Position numbers and translations under genes: made by a program
Assembly (NCBI RefSeq): GCF_002591975.1
Contig: NZ_NVQE01000011.1
Location: forward strand, 84,485 to 148,484
From: Mycobacterium neglectum
GTDB lineage: Bacteria; Actinomycetota; Actinomycetes; Mycobacteriales; Mycobacteriaceae
Length of the DNA: 64,000 nt
Reading direction: 5' to 3'
Part shown: in pieces, positions 54,584-63,920 of the stretch
How the letters are laid out: each line of letters starts with the position of its first letter
Position numbering within the stretch: position 1 is the first letter of the stretch
Notes under the pieces: generated by a model
Told to the model about the DNA's origin: nothing
What the model saw: only the letters and a program-made list of their open reading frames with translations
Database searches by the model: none

Positions 54584-56301
54584 GCGCTATTTCCCGGTCC
54601 AGGTACGCGGCATTGTTCGGGCCGACCACCGGCGACCGCATCCGACTGGCCGATACGGATCTGTTTGTCGAGATCACCGAGGATCGCAGTGGCGGACCGC
54701 GTCTGGCGGGTGACGAGGCGGTATTCGGTGGCGGCAAGGTACTGCGTGAGTCGATGGGACAGGGTCGCGCAACCAGGGCCGACGGCGCCCCCGACACGGT
54801 GATCACAGGCGTGGTGATCATTGATCACTGGGGAATCATCAAGGCCGACATCGGGATTCGTGACGGCCGAATTGTCGCCATCGGCAAGGCGGGAAATCCC
54901 GACGTCATGTCCGGTGTACATCCGGATCTGGTGGTCGGTCCGTCGACCGAGATCATCGCGGGCAATGGTCGCATCGTGACCGCTGGCGCGATCGACTGTC
55001 ACGTTCACCTGATCTGTCCGCAGATCATGGAAGAGGCACTCGGCGCCGGTATCACCACTATCGTCGCCGGTGGCACCGGCCCCGCGGAAGGTAGTAAGGC
55101 CACCACCGTCACTCCCGGGGCGTGGCATCTGAGCCGCATGCTCGAGGCGCTGGACTCCTGGCCGATGAATGTGGCGCTGCTCGGCAAGGGCAACACCGTC
55201 AGCACCGAGGCCATGTGGGAGCAGTTACGCGGCGGCGCAGCCGCTTTCAAACTGCATGAGGATTGGGGTACGACACCTGCGGCGATCGATGCGTGTCTGA
55301 CCGTCGCCGATGAATCCGGCGTTCAGGTGAACATCCACACCGACACCCTCAACGAGATGGGCTTTGTCGAGGACACGCTCGCGGCCATCAAGGGGCGGTC
55401 GATCCACGCGTATCACACCGAAGGGGCGGGCGGCGGGCACGCGCCCGACATCATCACGGTGGCATCCCATCCCAACGTCCTGCCCAGTTCGACCAACCCG
55501 ACACGGCCGCACACCGTCAACACGCTCGACGAGCATCTGGACATGTTGATGGTCTGCCATCACCTCAACCCTGCCGTGCCAGAGGATCTCGCGTTCGCCG
55601 AAAGTCGCATCCGGCCGTCGACGATCGCAGCCGAGGATCTGCTGCACGACATTGGCGCGATCTCGATGATCGGCAGCGACGCTCAGGCGATGGGACGGAT
55701 CGGGGAGGTGGTCATGCGCACCTGGCAGACCGCGCATGTGATGAAGCGCCGACGCGGCGCACTCGAGGGCGACGGGGCCGCCGACAATAACCGGGCCCGC
55801 CGCTACGTCGCGAAATACACGATCTGTCCGGCCGTCGCGCACGGGCTCGACCACGAGATCGGCTCGGTGGAGGTCGGCAAGCTCGCCGACCTCGTGCTGT
55901 GGGAGCCGGCGTTCTTCGGGGTCCGCCCACACGCAGTGCTGAAGGGCGGCATGATCGCGTGGGCGGCCATGGGGGACGCGAATGCGTCGATCCCCACGCC
56001 GCAGCCGGTACTGCCGCGACCGATGTTCGGCGCGGCGCCGGCAGCCGCCGCCGCGACGTCCGTGCACTTCGTCTCGTCGCATGCCATCGATGACGGGCTG
56101 GCCGACCGGCTCGCCGTCAACCGCAGACTGGTCGCGGTCAAGAACGTCCGCGCCGTCGGTAAGGCCCAGATGCCGCTCAACGACGCACTTCCCGACATCG
56201 AGGTCGACCCCGATACCTTCACGGTGCGCATCGACGGTGACGTCTGGCAGGAAGACCCTGCCGTCGAACTGCCGATGGCGCAGCGCTATTTCCTGTTCTA
56301 A
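54580..56301 (+). CDS. ureC: Urease alpha (catalytic) subunit
   Basis: A 573-residue nickel hydrolase. All active-site elements are visible: HVHL, the carbamylated lysine K224 in AFKLHEDWG, the later histidines and Asp in GSDAQAMGR, and the flap Cys-His (C326-H327, MVCHHL). It hydrolyses urea to ammonia and carbamate, aiding nitrogen supply and acid resistance. Nickel insertion is by UreF, UreG and UreD encoded downstream; no ureE is present in the window, as usual in mycobacteria. Ortholog of Rv1850. Confidence 0.97.
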   Translation: MSAISRSRYAALFGPTTGDRIRLADTDLFVEITEDRSGGPRLAGDEAVFGGGKVLRESMGQGRATRADGAPDTVITGVVIIDHWGIIKADIGIRDGRIVAIGKAGNPDVMSGVHPDLVVGPSTEIIAGNGRIVTAGAIDCHVHLICPQIMEEALGAGITTIVAGGTGPAEGSKATTVTPGAWHLSRMLEALDSWPMNVALLGKGNTVSTEAMWEQLRGGAAAFKLHEDWGTTPAAIDACLTVADESGVQVNIHTDTLNEMGFVEDTLAAIKGRSIHAYHTEGAGGGHAPDIITVASHPNVLPSSTNPTRPHTVNTLDEHLDMLMVCHHLNPAVPEDLAFAESRIRPSTIAAEDLLHDIGAISMIGSDAQAMGRIGEVVMRTWQTAHVMKRRRGALEGDGAADNNRARRYVAKYTICPAVAHGLDHEIGSVEVGKLADLVLWEPAFFGVRPHAVLKGGMIAWAAMGDANASIPTPQPVLPRPMFGAAPAAAAATSVHFVSSHAIDDGLADRLAVNRRLVAVKNVRAVGKAQMPLNDALPDIEVDPDTFTVRIDGDVWQEDPAVELPMAQRYFLF

Positions 56302-56305
56302 GGCG

Positions 56306-56941
56306 ATGACGAATCTCGCGACGCTGCTGACACTGTCGGACTCACGGCTGCCGACCGGTGGTCACGTGCACTCCGGCGGCATCGAGGAGGCCGTCACCGA
56401 GGGTTTGGTGCGTGACCTCGTGACGCTGCGGGCTTTCCTGTGCCGGCGGATCCGTACCACCGGCCTGGTGACAGCATCGGTAGCCGCGGCCGTGCACGGC
56501 GGCGGCCTGCCGATTACGCAGGCCGACCACGAGATCGACGCCCGCACACCGGCACCCGCCGCTCGCCAGGCATCTCGCGCGCAGGGGCGCGGTCTGCTGC
56601 GACTCGGTCGGCGCGTCTGGCCGGCCGAGAGCTGGGAAACCCTCGGTGTCGCGCCGCACCTCGCCGTAGTGGCGGGTGCGGTCGGGGCGGCCAGCGGTCT
56701 TGAGCCTGAACAAACGGCGCTGACCGTCGTTTACACGACGATGACCGGGTCGGCGACAGCCGCACAGCGGCTACTTGCGCTCGACCCGGGCGATGTTGCG
56801 GCCCTGACCTTCGAACTGGCCACGTCGTGCGATCAGACCGCCGCATCGGCCTGCAAGGAGCTGGCCGACCTGTCCGATCCGCTGCTCGACGTGCTGGCCC
56901 AGCGACACAGCCACCGCGAGCGACCCCTGTTCGCGTCCTGA
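56306..56941 (+). CDS. ureF: Urease accessory protein UreF
   Basis: A 211-residue UreF: SDSRLPTGGHVHSGGIEEAV at the N-terminus and HLAVVAGAVGAASGLEPEQTAL in the core. It joins UreD and UreG in the activation complex that gates GTP hydrolysis for nickel delivery. It begins 4 nt after ureC. ATG 56306 is chosen because the family starts here; longer frames are inside ureC. Confidence 0.9.
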   Translation: MTNLATLLTLSDSRLPTGGHVHSGGIEEAVTEGLVRDLVTLRAFLCRRIRTTGLVTASVAAAVHGGGLPITQADHEIDARTPAPAARQASRAQGRGLLRLGRRVWPAESWETLGVAPHLAVVAGAVGAASGLEPEQTALTVVYTTMTGSATAAQRLLALDPGDVAALTFELATSCDQTAASACKELADLSDPLLDVLAQRHSHRERPLFAS

Positions 56942-56953
56942 AAGAGAGTTGTC

Positions 56954-57628
56954 ATGCCACCGCATTTCCTCGACGGCCAGCCACACGGTCACTCCGATCG
57001 CCCCAAGCGCCGGCGGACGGCCGGAGAGCCGCTGCGCATCGGTATCGGCGGCCCCGTCGGTTCGGGTAAGACAGCGCTGGTCGCCGCGTTGTGCAGACAA
57101 CTGCGTGATGAACTGTCACTGGCGGTGCTCACCAATGACATCTACACCACCGAGGACGCCGACTTCCTGCGCCGTCATGCCGTCCTGCCCGACTACCGCA
57201 TCGCTGCCGTGCAGACCGGCGGCTGTCCGCACACCGCGATTCGTGACGACATCACCGCGAACCTCGATGCGATCGACGACCTCATCGCGGGCAACGAGCG
57301 GCTCGACCTGATTCTGGTGGAATCCGGCGGCGACAACCTGACGGCCACCTTCAGCTCAGGCCTTGTCGACGTGCAGATCTTCGTCATCGACGTCGCCGGT
57401 GGTGACAAGGTGCCGCGCAAGGGCGGTCCGGGCGTCACCTACTCGGATCTGTTGGTGGTCAACAAAACCGACTTGGCACCGCTCGTCGGAGCCGACCTGG
57501 AGGTGATGCGCCGCGACGCGGCCACCGTGCGCGGTGACCGCCCGGCCGTGCTGATCTCGCTGACCGAAGACCCCGGAGCGACGGCGGTGTTGAGCTGGGT
57601 GCGTGAGCAGCTGAAGGTAACGGTCTAG
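56954..57628 (+). CDS. ureG: Urease accessory GTPase UreG
   Basis: A 224-residue SIMIBI GTPase with P-loop GPVGSGKT (33-40), the Cys-Pro-His metal motif GGCPHTAIR and the guanine motif NKTD. The His-rich N-terminus ([12 protein letters not shown]) may hold nickel, which could compensate for the missing UreE. It supplies nickel through GTP-dependent dimer changes. It overlaps ureD by one base (TAGTG). Confidence 0.95.
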   Translation: MPPHFLDGQPHGHSDRPKRRRTAGEPLRIGIGGPVGSGKTALVAALCRQLRDELSLAVLTNDIYTTEDADFLRRHAVLPDYRIAAVQTGGCPHTAIRDDITANLDAIDDLIAGNERLDLILVESGGDNLTATFSSGLVDVQIFVIDVAGGDKVPRKGGPGVTYSDLLVVNKTDLAPLVGADLEVMRRDAATVRGDRPAVLISLTEDPGATAVLSWVREQLKVTV

Positions 57629-58254
57629 TGCGATCCGACGTCCTCATCGTCGCGCATCGCGACCGGCGGCCGCGCATTGAATCCAAGGGCGGACTCGCCG
57701 CGCGGGAGACCGAACCCGACACGGTGCATCTGGTGTCGGCGGCGGCCACCCCGCTCGGCGGTGACACCGTGTGTGTGCGCATCGTCGTCGAACCGGGGGC
57801 AATTCTGCGAGTACGCACCGCCGCGGCGACGGTGACGCTTCCCGGCCCGACCACGCATGAGTCACATGCGATGTGGACTCTGGACGTAGCCGGTGAACTC
57901 GATCTCGATCCGCAACCGACTGTTGTCGCGGCGGCCTCTCGGCACATCACCTCGACACGCCTCGCTCTGGGCGGATCCGCCCGTGTCAAGCTGCGAGAAC
58001 GCATTCAGATCGGCAGAAGCAATGAGCGACAGGGCTTTTGGTCCGGGTCACTACACGCCGATGTCGACGGGTCTGCGCTGCTGCGGCACCGCATCGAAAT
58101 GGGCCGCGGCTCGGTGACCGACGACGAATTGGCGGCGCCGATGGCGTGCATCAGCGAACTGAATTATCCCGAAACGGAAGCCGACACCGCGGGCATGGCA
58201 CTGGCGTTGGCGGGCGGCGGCTGTCTGTCGACGTGGCAGGGCGAGCGGCTCTAG
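57628..58254 (+). CDS. ureD: Urease accessory protein UreD
   Basis: A 208-residue UreD/UreH, shorter than enterobacterial forms but normal for mycobacteria. LAARETEPDTVHLVSAAATPLGGDT and LRVRTAAATVTLPG are recognisable family segments, and RLALGGSARVKLRERIQIGR sits in the core. It scaffolds UreF/UreG on apo-urease. GTG 57628 overlaps the ureG stop. The 3' end overlaps the convergent ndh gene by 4 nt. Confidence 0.9.
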   Translation: MRSDVLIVAHRDRRPRIESKGGLAARETEPDTVHLVSAAATPLGGDTVCVRIVVEPGAILRVRTAAATVTLPGPTTHESHAMWTLDVAGELDLDPQPTVVAAASRHITSTRLALGGSARVKLRERIQIGRSNERQGFWSGSLHADVDGSALLRHRIEMGRGSVTDDELAAPMACISELNYPETEADTAGMALALAGGGCLSTWQGERL

Positions 58255-59624
58255 ACCGCCGCTTTTTCCGGATCCTGAACCAAGGCCGCGATCTCCTCGA
58301 GTTCTTCGATCCTGGTGCGGGCGTAAGCCTGTTGCTCCGTGATCGTGAGGTTTCCGCGCTTCTTCGACAGGAACGTCACCGTCCACAACAGCAGCGTGGT
58401 GATCTTGCGCCGGAATCCGACCAGATACACCAGGTGCAGCACGAGCCACGCCAGCCAGGCGATGAAGCCGCCGAACTCCAGCGGTCCGATCTTGGCGACC
58501 GCGGAGAAGCGCGACACCGTGGCCATGGAGCCCTTGTCGAAGTACTGGAACGGCTCGCGCTCGGCGGGGTTGGCACCCTTGAGCTCGGCCTTGACCGCCT
58601 TCGCCGCGTACTTGCCGCCCTGAATGGCACCCTGCGCCATACCGGGAACGCCTTCGACGGCAGCCATGTCGCCGACCACGAACACGTTGGGGTGGCCGGG
58701 AACGCTCAAATCCGGCAGGACCTTCAACCGGCCGGCGCGGTCGACCTCGGCGTCGGACTGCTCGGCGATGTCGCGGCCGAGCGGGCTGGCCGACACGCCC
58801 GCCGACCAGACCTTCGTCGCGCAGTCGATGCGGCGGAACTTGCCGTCGGGATCCTTGACGGTGATGCCGTTGCGGTCGACGTCGGTGACCATCGCACCGA
58901 GCTGGATCTCGACGCCCATCTTCTCAAGGCGCGCCTGGGCCTTCTTGCCGAGCTTCTCGCCCATCGGGGGCAGCACGGCGGGGGCGGCGTCGAGCAGGAT
59001 CACCCGCGCAGTCGTCGAATCGATGTGCCGGAACGCGCCTTTCAGGGTGTGGTCGGCGAGTTCGGCGATCTGCCCGGCCATTTCGACGCCGGTCGGGCCG
59101 GCGCCGACAACGGTGAACGTCAGGAGCTTCTCGCGACGGGCAGGGTCGCTGGACCGCTCGGCCTGCTCGAACGCGCCGAGGATGCGGGAGCGCAGCTCCA
59201 GCGCGTCGTCGATCGACTTCATGCCCGGCGCCCATTCCGCGAAATGGTCGTTGCCGAAGTAGGACTGGCCCGCACCTGCCGCCACGATCAGCGTGTCGTA
59301 CGGCGTGACGTAGGTGTGCCCGAGCAACTCGGACCTGACGGTCTGATTCGACAGGTCGATGTGCGTCACGTTGCCCAGCAGCACCTGCGCGTTCTTCTGA
59401 TTACGCAGGATCATCCGGGTGGGGGGCGCGATCTCCCCCGAGGAGATGATGCCCGTCGCGACCTGGTACAGCAGCGGCTGAAACAGGTGGTGGGTGGTCT
59501 TGGCGATCATCTTGACGTCGACGTCGGCCCGCCTGAGCGCTTTGGCAGCGGTCAGGCCGCCGAACCCCGAACCGATGATGACGACCTTGTGCCTATCGGT
59601 CGCAGTGGCTCCGGGATGGCTCAT
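58251..59624 (-). CDS. ndh: Type II NADH dehydrogenase
   Basis: A 457-residue NDH-2. Two nucleotide-binding folds are visible: IIGSGFGGLTAAKAL near 15 for FAD, and VVGAGPTGVEMAG near 175 for NADH, plus VFVVGDMAAVEG near 310. The C-terminal segment about 375-405 (LVLHLVYLVGFRRKITTLL) is the amphipathic membrane anchor region. It passes electrons from NADH to menaquinone without pumping protons. GAGGAG precedes the ATG. A CTACC-N6-GGTAG dyad (59660-59675) lies in its promoter region. Ortholog of Rv1854c. Confidence 0.95.
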   Translation of the reverse strand: MSHPGATATDRHKVVIIGSGFGGLTAAKALRRADVDVKMIAKTTHHLFQPLLYQVATGIISSGEIAPPTRMILRNQKNAQVLLGNVTHIDLSNQTVRSELLGHTYVTPYDTLIVAAGAGQSYFGNDHFAEWAPGMKSIDDALELRSRILGAFEQAERSSDPARREKLLTFTVVGAGPTGVEMAGQIAELADHTLKGAFRHIDSTTARVILLDAAPAVLPPMGEKLGKKAQARLEKMGVEIQLGAMVTDVDRNGITVKDPDGKFRRIDCATKVWSAGVSASPLGRDIAEQSDAEVDRAGRLKVLPDLSVPGHPNVFVVGDMAAVEGVPGMAQGAIQGGKYAAKAVKAELKGANPAEREPFQYFDKGSMATVSRFSAVAKIGPLEFGGFIAWLAWLVLHLVYLVGFRRKITTLLLWTVTFLSKKRGNLTITEQQAYARTRIEELEEIAALVQDPEKAAV

Positions 59625-59736
59625 TCTTGGGCTCCTCGACGGTGCTTCACGTGCAGTTCCTACCCACTACGGTAGCCGCCTGAACCTCTCATAGTCGCAT
59701 CGTTGGCTGTGTTGTTTCCCACGTCAAAGGGCGGAA

Positions 59737-60666
59737 TTATGTCCCGAGGAATGGCTTCAACGCCTCGCCGACAGCGGTGACGCCGCCGGGGTGGTAGCCG
59801 TTGAGGCTTGTCACCGGGCTCAGAATCACGCCGGTGACGCCCGCGTCGATCACCTTGGTCTTTATTTGTTCGGCGACGCGCTCGGCGCTGCCGAACACCG
59901 CCTGCTGCTTGAAGTCGTCCGGGATCATGTCCTCGGTGACGTTCTCGTCGATCATCGCGATGACCAACATGCTTGTCTCCAGCGTGGCCGGATCGCGGCC
60001 GATCTCCTCGCAGCGCTCCTTGACCACGGCCAGTTTGCGGGGCAACTCGTCGAATCCCGCGATGATGTTGAGGTGGTCGAAGTGCTTGGCCGCCAACGGA
60101 ATCGTCTTCTTCTCGCCGCTGCCGCCGATCATCAACGGAATGTGATCGCGGAAGCGCGGTTCGGCCATGGCTTCCTGCGTCTGGTAGTACTTGCCGTTCA
60201 CCGTCGGTCGCTCGCCGGCGAGCATCGGCAGGATGATCTGCAGCGCCTCGCCGAGCTTGTTGAAGCGATCGGTGAAGGTACCGAATTCGTAGCCGAGCGA
60301 GTCGTGCTCGAGTTCGAACCAGCCGGTGCCGATGCCGAGGATCGCGCGGCCCTGACTGATCACGTCGAGCGTGGTGATGGCCTTGGCCAGCAGCGTCGGG
60401 TTGCGGTACGTGTTGCCGGTGACCAGGGTTCCGAGTTGAACCCGTTCCGTCGCGGTAGCCAGCGCGCCGAGGGCGGTGTACGCCTCGAGCATCGGCTGGT
60501 CGGGGGTTCCGAGGCCCGGCAGTTGGTAGAAGTGATCCATCACGAAGACGGAGTCGAAGCCGGCGGCCTCGGCCTCCTGAGCCTGGGCGATGACGGTGGG
60601 GAAGATTTCGGCGACGCCGGTGCCGTAGGAGAAGTTGGGGATCTGGAGTCCGAGTTTGATAGCCAC
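59737..60666 (-). CDS. LLM-class F420-dependent oxidoreductase (Rv1855c-like)
   Basis: A 309-residue luciferase-like TIM-barrel protein: KLGLQIPNFSYGTG at the N-terminus, VFVMDHFYQLPGLG, GTLVTGNTYRNPTLLAK and LGIGTGWFELEHDSLGYEFG are classic F420-dependent family motifs. It probably reduces an unknown substrate with F420H2. GTG 60666 is preferred to the upstream TTG because family similarity begins IKLGLQIP. It lies 67 nt downstream of the SDR gene on the same strand; co-transcription is possible. Similar to Rv1855c. Confidence 0.85.
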   Translation of the reverse strand: MAIKLGLQIPNFSYGTGVAEIFPTVIAQAQEAEAAGFDSVFVMDHFYQLPGLGTPDQPMLEAYTALGALATATERVQLGTLVTGNTYRNPTLLAKAITTLDVISQGRAILGIGTGWFELEHDSLGYEFGTFTDRFNKLGEALQIILPMLAGERPTVNGKYYQTQEAMAEPRFRDHIPLMIGGSGEKKTIPLAAKHFDHLNIIAGFDELPRKLAVVKERCEEIGRDPATLETSMLVIAMIDENVTEDMIPDDFKQQAVFGSAERVAEQIKTKVIDAGVTGVILSPVTSLNGYHPGGVTAVGEALKPFLGT

Positions 60667-60733
60667 GCCTCCACGTAACCACAACTAACCGGAGCGGTCA
60701 CCCCGCTTTAGCTTTCGGCGAACGGAGGAATAT

Positions 60734-61405
60734 CTAGCCGAAGTTCGCCAGCGCACCGTGGCTGACGTGCAGCGTCTGACCGGTGATGTGCCGGGCTGCC
60801 GGCGTGGTCAGGAACAGCGCGAGCCGACTGATCTCGTCGGCCACCGGCGGCGGCGTCCGAGACAGTCCGTCGTAGCCGGGCTCTGTGTTTCGGCCCGATG
60901 CGACGGCGTTCACGGTGATGCCCCGGATGCCGAAGTGCGGGGCCTGCCCGGCGGTCCAATCGGATACCGCAGCCTTGATGGCCGCCTCTGCACCGCCCTC
61001 AGTCGGGTTCTCTGGGATGACGTTGATGATCGAACCGCCCGACCGCAGGTGATCACCCAGGATCTGGACGGTGAGCACGGCCGAAAGCACCGTCGCATCG
61101 AGAGCATTGCGCCACGCCGTGGCCCGATCCGCGAGGGAGTACGTCCGCGGATCGCCGGCGTCCCAGCGCGGGGCCGGCACGTTGACGATGGTGTCGAGAT
61201 GGTGGGGGAACTGGTCCCGCGCTTCTTCGAGGCTTGCCGCATCGGTGTTGTCGAACACGACTGCGTCGACTTCGAGTTCCTTCGCGGCGACGTCCAGCTC
61301 GTCGCGGCGTGCGCCGGCGATCACCACCCGGTGCCCCGCGTCACGGAAGCTCTCCGCGATCGTCCGGCCTAGATCGGTGTCGCCTCCGGTGACCAGCACC
61401 TCCAT
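60734..61405 (-). CDS. Atypical short-chain dehydrogenase (Rv1856c-like)
   Basis: A 223-residue SDR-fold protein. The cofactor loop is altered (GGDTDLG in place of GxxxGxG), and the expected YxxxK active site is missing: the region reads GGAEAAIKAAVSD, so Tyr is replaced. It may bind NAD(P) weakly or act as a non-catalytic partner. The C-terminal ITGQTLHVSHGALANFG is family-like. AGGAGG precedes ATG 61405. It is close to M. tuberculosis Rv1856c. Confidence 0.75.
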   Translation of the reverse strand: MEVLVTGGDTDLGRTIAESFRDAGHRVVIAGARRDELDVAAKELEVDAVVFDNTDAASLEEARDQFPHHLDTIVNVPAPRWDAGDPRTYSLADRATAWRNALDATVLSAVLTVQILGDHLRSGGSIINVIPENPTEGGAEAAIKAAVSDWTAGQAPHFGIRGITVNAVASGRNTEPGYDGLSRTPPPVADEISRLALFLTTPAARHITGQTLHVSHGALANFG

Positions 61406-61458
61406 CGCCAGGACCTCCTCCGTGTTCAGCACTGAACCCCAGCCAGTTCACAAAATGT

Positions 61459-61470
61459 TACTGGACAGTA
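61459..61470. promoter_or_regulatory. Inverted repeat TACTG-GA-CAGTA between the SDR and modB
   Basis: A perfect 5-bp dyad with a 2-bp spacer in the 129-bp divergent interval. A TATAGG hexamer follows at 61473-61478. It could serve either gene. No regulator is known. Confidence 0.3.
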
Positions 61471-61534
61471 GCTATAGGACGAAACGCGGCACGCGGGACT
61501 TGCCACCACATCGCAGCCGACGTGCCATAGGGTC

Positions 61535-62407
61535 GTGATCTGTGAAGCCCATCGCGGCGCTGACCACCTCGAAAGCCAGCGCGATTTCCGCAGCTCTCGC
61601 TACGCCTTGAGCCCGTCGGCCGTCCTGCCTCGCTGGATCTACATCCCCGCCGCGCTCGGGGCACTGTTCGTCGCCGTCCCGCTCATCGCGGTCGCCGCCA
61701 AAGTCGACTGGCCGCGCTTCTGGACACTGATCACGAGTCCCGCGTCGCTGTCTGCGCTGGAATTGAGTCTGAGAACCGCGACGGCGAGCACAGCGTTGTG
61801 CGTGATCCTCGGGGTGCCGATGGCTCTGGTGTTCGCCCGCAGCGACGCCAGGGCGGTGCGAATGACCAGGCCGTTGATCCTGCTTCCGTTGGTCCTTCCG
61901 CCGGTCGTCGGTGGCATCGCACTGCTGTACGCCTACGGCCGTCTCGGCCTGATCGGTCAATATCTGGATGCCGCGGGGATCCAGATCGCGTTCACGACGA
62001 CGGCCGTCGTGTTGGCGCAGACCTTCGTGTCGCTGCCGTTCCTGGTGATCTCGCTGGAAGGCGCTGCCCGCACCGCGGGGGTCGACTACGAGGTGGTCGC
62101 CGCGACCCTGGGTGCCCGGCCCACCACCGTCTGGTGGCGGATATCGCTGCCGCTCCTGGCTCCCGGCCTGGTGTCCGGCGCGGTACTGGCATTCGCCCGC
62201 GCGCTGGGCGAGTTCGGCGCCACCTTGACCTTCGCGGGTTCGCGCGAGGGCGTCACCCGCACCCTTCCGCTGGAGATCTATCTGCAGCGGGAGAGCGACG
62301 CCGACGCAGCCGTGGCGCTGTCGCTGCTGCTCGTCGTGGTCGCCGCGGTCGTCGTCATCGGTCTCGGTAGTCGGCGCCTCCGCGCCGGGGGCGCCAATGC
62401 GTGGTGA
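61535..62407 (+). CDS. modB: Molybdate ABC transporter permease
   Basis: A 290-residue (or shorter) permease with about six hydrophobic helices. The core is very close to M. tuberculosis Mod[43 protein letters not shown] and the EAA loop [21 protein letters not shown]. The start is uncertain: GTG 61535, or TTG 61607 immediately before the conserved region, whose codon overlaps the stop of a 22-codon frame starting at GTG 61542. In M. tuberculosis modA precedes modB; here the 129 bp upstream cannot encode it. Followed by modC 6 nt later. Confidence 0.85.
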   Translation: MICEAHRGADHLESQRDFRSSRYALSPSAVLPRWIYIPAALGALFVAVPLIAVAAKVDWPRFWTLITSPASLSALELSLRTATASTALCVILGVPMALVFARSDARAVRMTRPLILLPLVLPPVVGGIALLYAYGRLGLIGQYLDAAGIQIAFTTTAVVLAQTFVSLPFLVISLEGAARTAGVDYEVVAATLGARPTTVWWRISLPLLAPGLVSGAVLAFARALGEFGATLTFAGSREGVTRTLPLEIYLQRESDADAAVALSLLLVVVAAVVVIGLGSRRLRAGGANAW

Positions 62408-62413
62408 CCGATC

Positions 62414-63472
62414 GTGACCGACCTCAGCGTGCGCGCGGTCGTTGAAAACCGCGGCGTGGATATCGAATTCGCGGTTGCCGCCGGAGAGGTACTCGCCGTC
62501 CTCGGGCCGAACGGCGCCGGCAAGTCGACGGCCGTTCATGTCGTCGCCGGCCTGGTGCGGCCCGACGACGGTGTCGTTCGCGTCGGTGACCGCGTGCTGA
62601 CCGACACAGCCGCGGATACACATGTCGCGACCCATGACCGTCAGGTCGGCTTGTTGCTGCAGGATCCGCTGCTGTTCCCGCATCTGAGCGTCGCCGCCAA
62701 CGTCGCGTTCTCACCGCGCAGCTCGCGGGCCGCTGCAGCACGTTGGCTGGACGAGGTCGACGCCGCCGACCTCGCCGATCGCACGCCCCGACAACTCTCG
62801 GGCGGGCAGGCGCAGCGGATCGCGCTGGCGCGTGCGCTTGCTGCCGAGCCGGATGTGCTGCTCCTCGACGAGCCGCTGGCCGGCTTGGACGTGGGTGCCG
62901 CGGCTTCGATGCGCAAGCTGCTGAGCCGGGTGCTTGTCCGCGACAACCGATCGGCGGTGCTCATCACCCACGACCTGATCGACGTGCTCACCCTCGCTGA
63001 CCGGGTGCTCGTCATGGAGGCGGGGAAAATCGCTGAAATAGGTTCCACCGCAGCCATTTTGGCTACACCTCGCAGCAAGTTCGGTGCGCGCTTCGCCGGC
63101 GTGAATCTGGTCGCGGGAACTGCGGGTCCCGACGGCGTGCTGACGACGCAGTCTGGCGCTGCCTGGCACGGAGTCGCTGGACCCGACACCGTGTCCGGGG
63201 GGTCGACCGTGGCACTGTTCTCACCGGCGGCGGTCGCTGTGTACCGGGACAAACCACACGGAAGTCCCCGCAACACCGTGGAAGTGACGATCGCCGAACT
63301 CGACAGCCACGGGCCCGCCATCCGTATCCGCGCCGAGGAGCAACCGGGCGGCGCGCCGGGCCTGGCTGCCGACATCACCGCCGACTCGGCCGCCGAATTG
63401 CGTCTGACGGCGGGGGAGCGTGTCTACTTCTCGGTGAAGGCGCAGGAGGTCACGCTTTTCCCGAGCCAGTAA
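62414..63472 (+). CDS. modC: Molybdate ABC transporter ATPase
   Basis: A 352-residue ATPase. Walker A GPNGAGKST (31-39), signature LSGGQAQR, Walker B VLLLDEPLAGLD and H-loop VLITHDL are present. The C-terminal third (about 280-350) is a TOBE domain that binds molybdate in related proteins and may regulate the transporter. GTG 62414 lies 6 nt after modB. No binding-protein gene is adjacent, so the transporter must use one encoded elsewhere or be incomplete. Confidence 0.85.
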   Translation: MTDLSVRAVVENRGVDIEFAVAAGEVLAVLGPNGAGKSTAVHVVAGLVRPDDGVVRVGDRVLTDTAADTHVATHDRQVGLLLQDPLLFPHLSVAANVAFSPRSSRAAAARWLDEVDAADLADRTPRQLSGGQAQRIALARALAAEPDVLLLDEPLAGLDVGAAASMRKLLSRVLVRDNRSAVLITHDLIDVLTLADRVLVMEAGKIAEIGSTAAILATPRSKFGARFAGVNLVAGTAGPDGVLTTQSGAAWHGVAGPDTVSGGSTVALFSPAAVAVYRDKPHGSPRNTVEVTIAELDSHGPAIRIRAEEQPGGAPGLAADITADSAAELRLTAGERVYFSVKAQEVTLFPSQ

Positions 63473-63679
63473 CGGTGCGGCTTGCCGTCGCGATTTACCG
63501 ACAGATCGACTCTGACAACCAGCGCCAACCGCAGTGGGCGCACCCCGCGCCACGCGTGGGCGCCCTGTTGTCTCAGCAATCTGTCTTTATGCTGCCTTGC
63601 TGCAGGTTTAATGTTCACAGCAATGTCACAATTTAGCACTTTTGGAGCAACTCGCACTTGCGTCACGGCCGCAACACGG

Positions 63680-63685
63680 TAGTTT
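63680..63685 (+). promoter_or_regulatory. Leaderless promoter of the proline-rich secreted protein
   Basis: -10 TAGTTT ends 7 nt before ATG 63693; a -35 TTGCGT (63658-63663) stands 16 nt upstream of it. The 220-bp interval after modC contains no other gene; its middle part (63590-63650) is AT-rich with two TCACA direct repeats. Confidence 0.5.
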
Positions 63686-63692
63686 CTTCCCC

Positions 63693-63920
63693 ATGGATGA
63701 GCGAGACGCGATACGCGAACACCGCAAGGGCCTCTCAAAGTCACTGGCGATCGCGGCGCTGACCGGCGCCACCGCGATGGCGCTCACACTGCCTTCGATC
63801 GCGCACGCGCAACCGGAGCCCACACCGACGCCGCCACCGCCACCGAGCGGTAATACGTTCTTGCAGGGGCCGCCTCCGCCGCCCGCCGACCCGAAGGCGG
63901 GCGGTGGAGGCGGCCCGTGA
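63693..63920 (+). CDS. Short proline-rich secreted protein
   Basis: A 75-residue protein starting MDERDAIREHRKGLSKS. A basic N-region and hydrophobic core (AIAALTGATAMALTLP) give a Sec signal peptide with cleavage after AHA (about residue 38), and the mature 37 residues are almost only Pro, Gly, Ala and Thr (QPEPTPTPPPPPSG, GPPPPPADPKAGGGGGP). In M. tuberculosis this place after modC is held by apa, a much longer Ala/Pro-rich glycoprotein; here the globular part is missing. I cannot tell whether it is a shortened relative of Apa or unrelated. The final 80 bp of the window show no gene. Confidence 0.6.
   Translation: MDERDAIREHRKGLSKSLAIAALTGATAMALTLPSIAHAQPEPTPTPPPPPSGNTFLQGPPPPPADPKAGGGGGP

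Noticed and set aside
61472..62683. A 403-codon open frame opposite modB
   Set aside because: Antisense to a permease with clear family motifs; Gln/Arg/Asp-rich nonsense.
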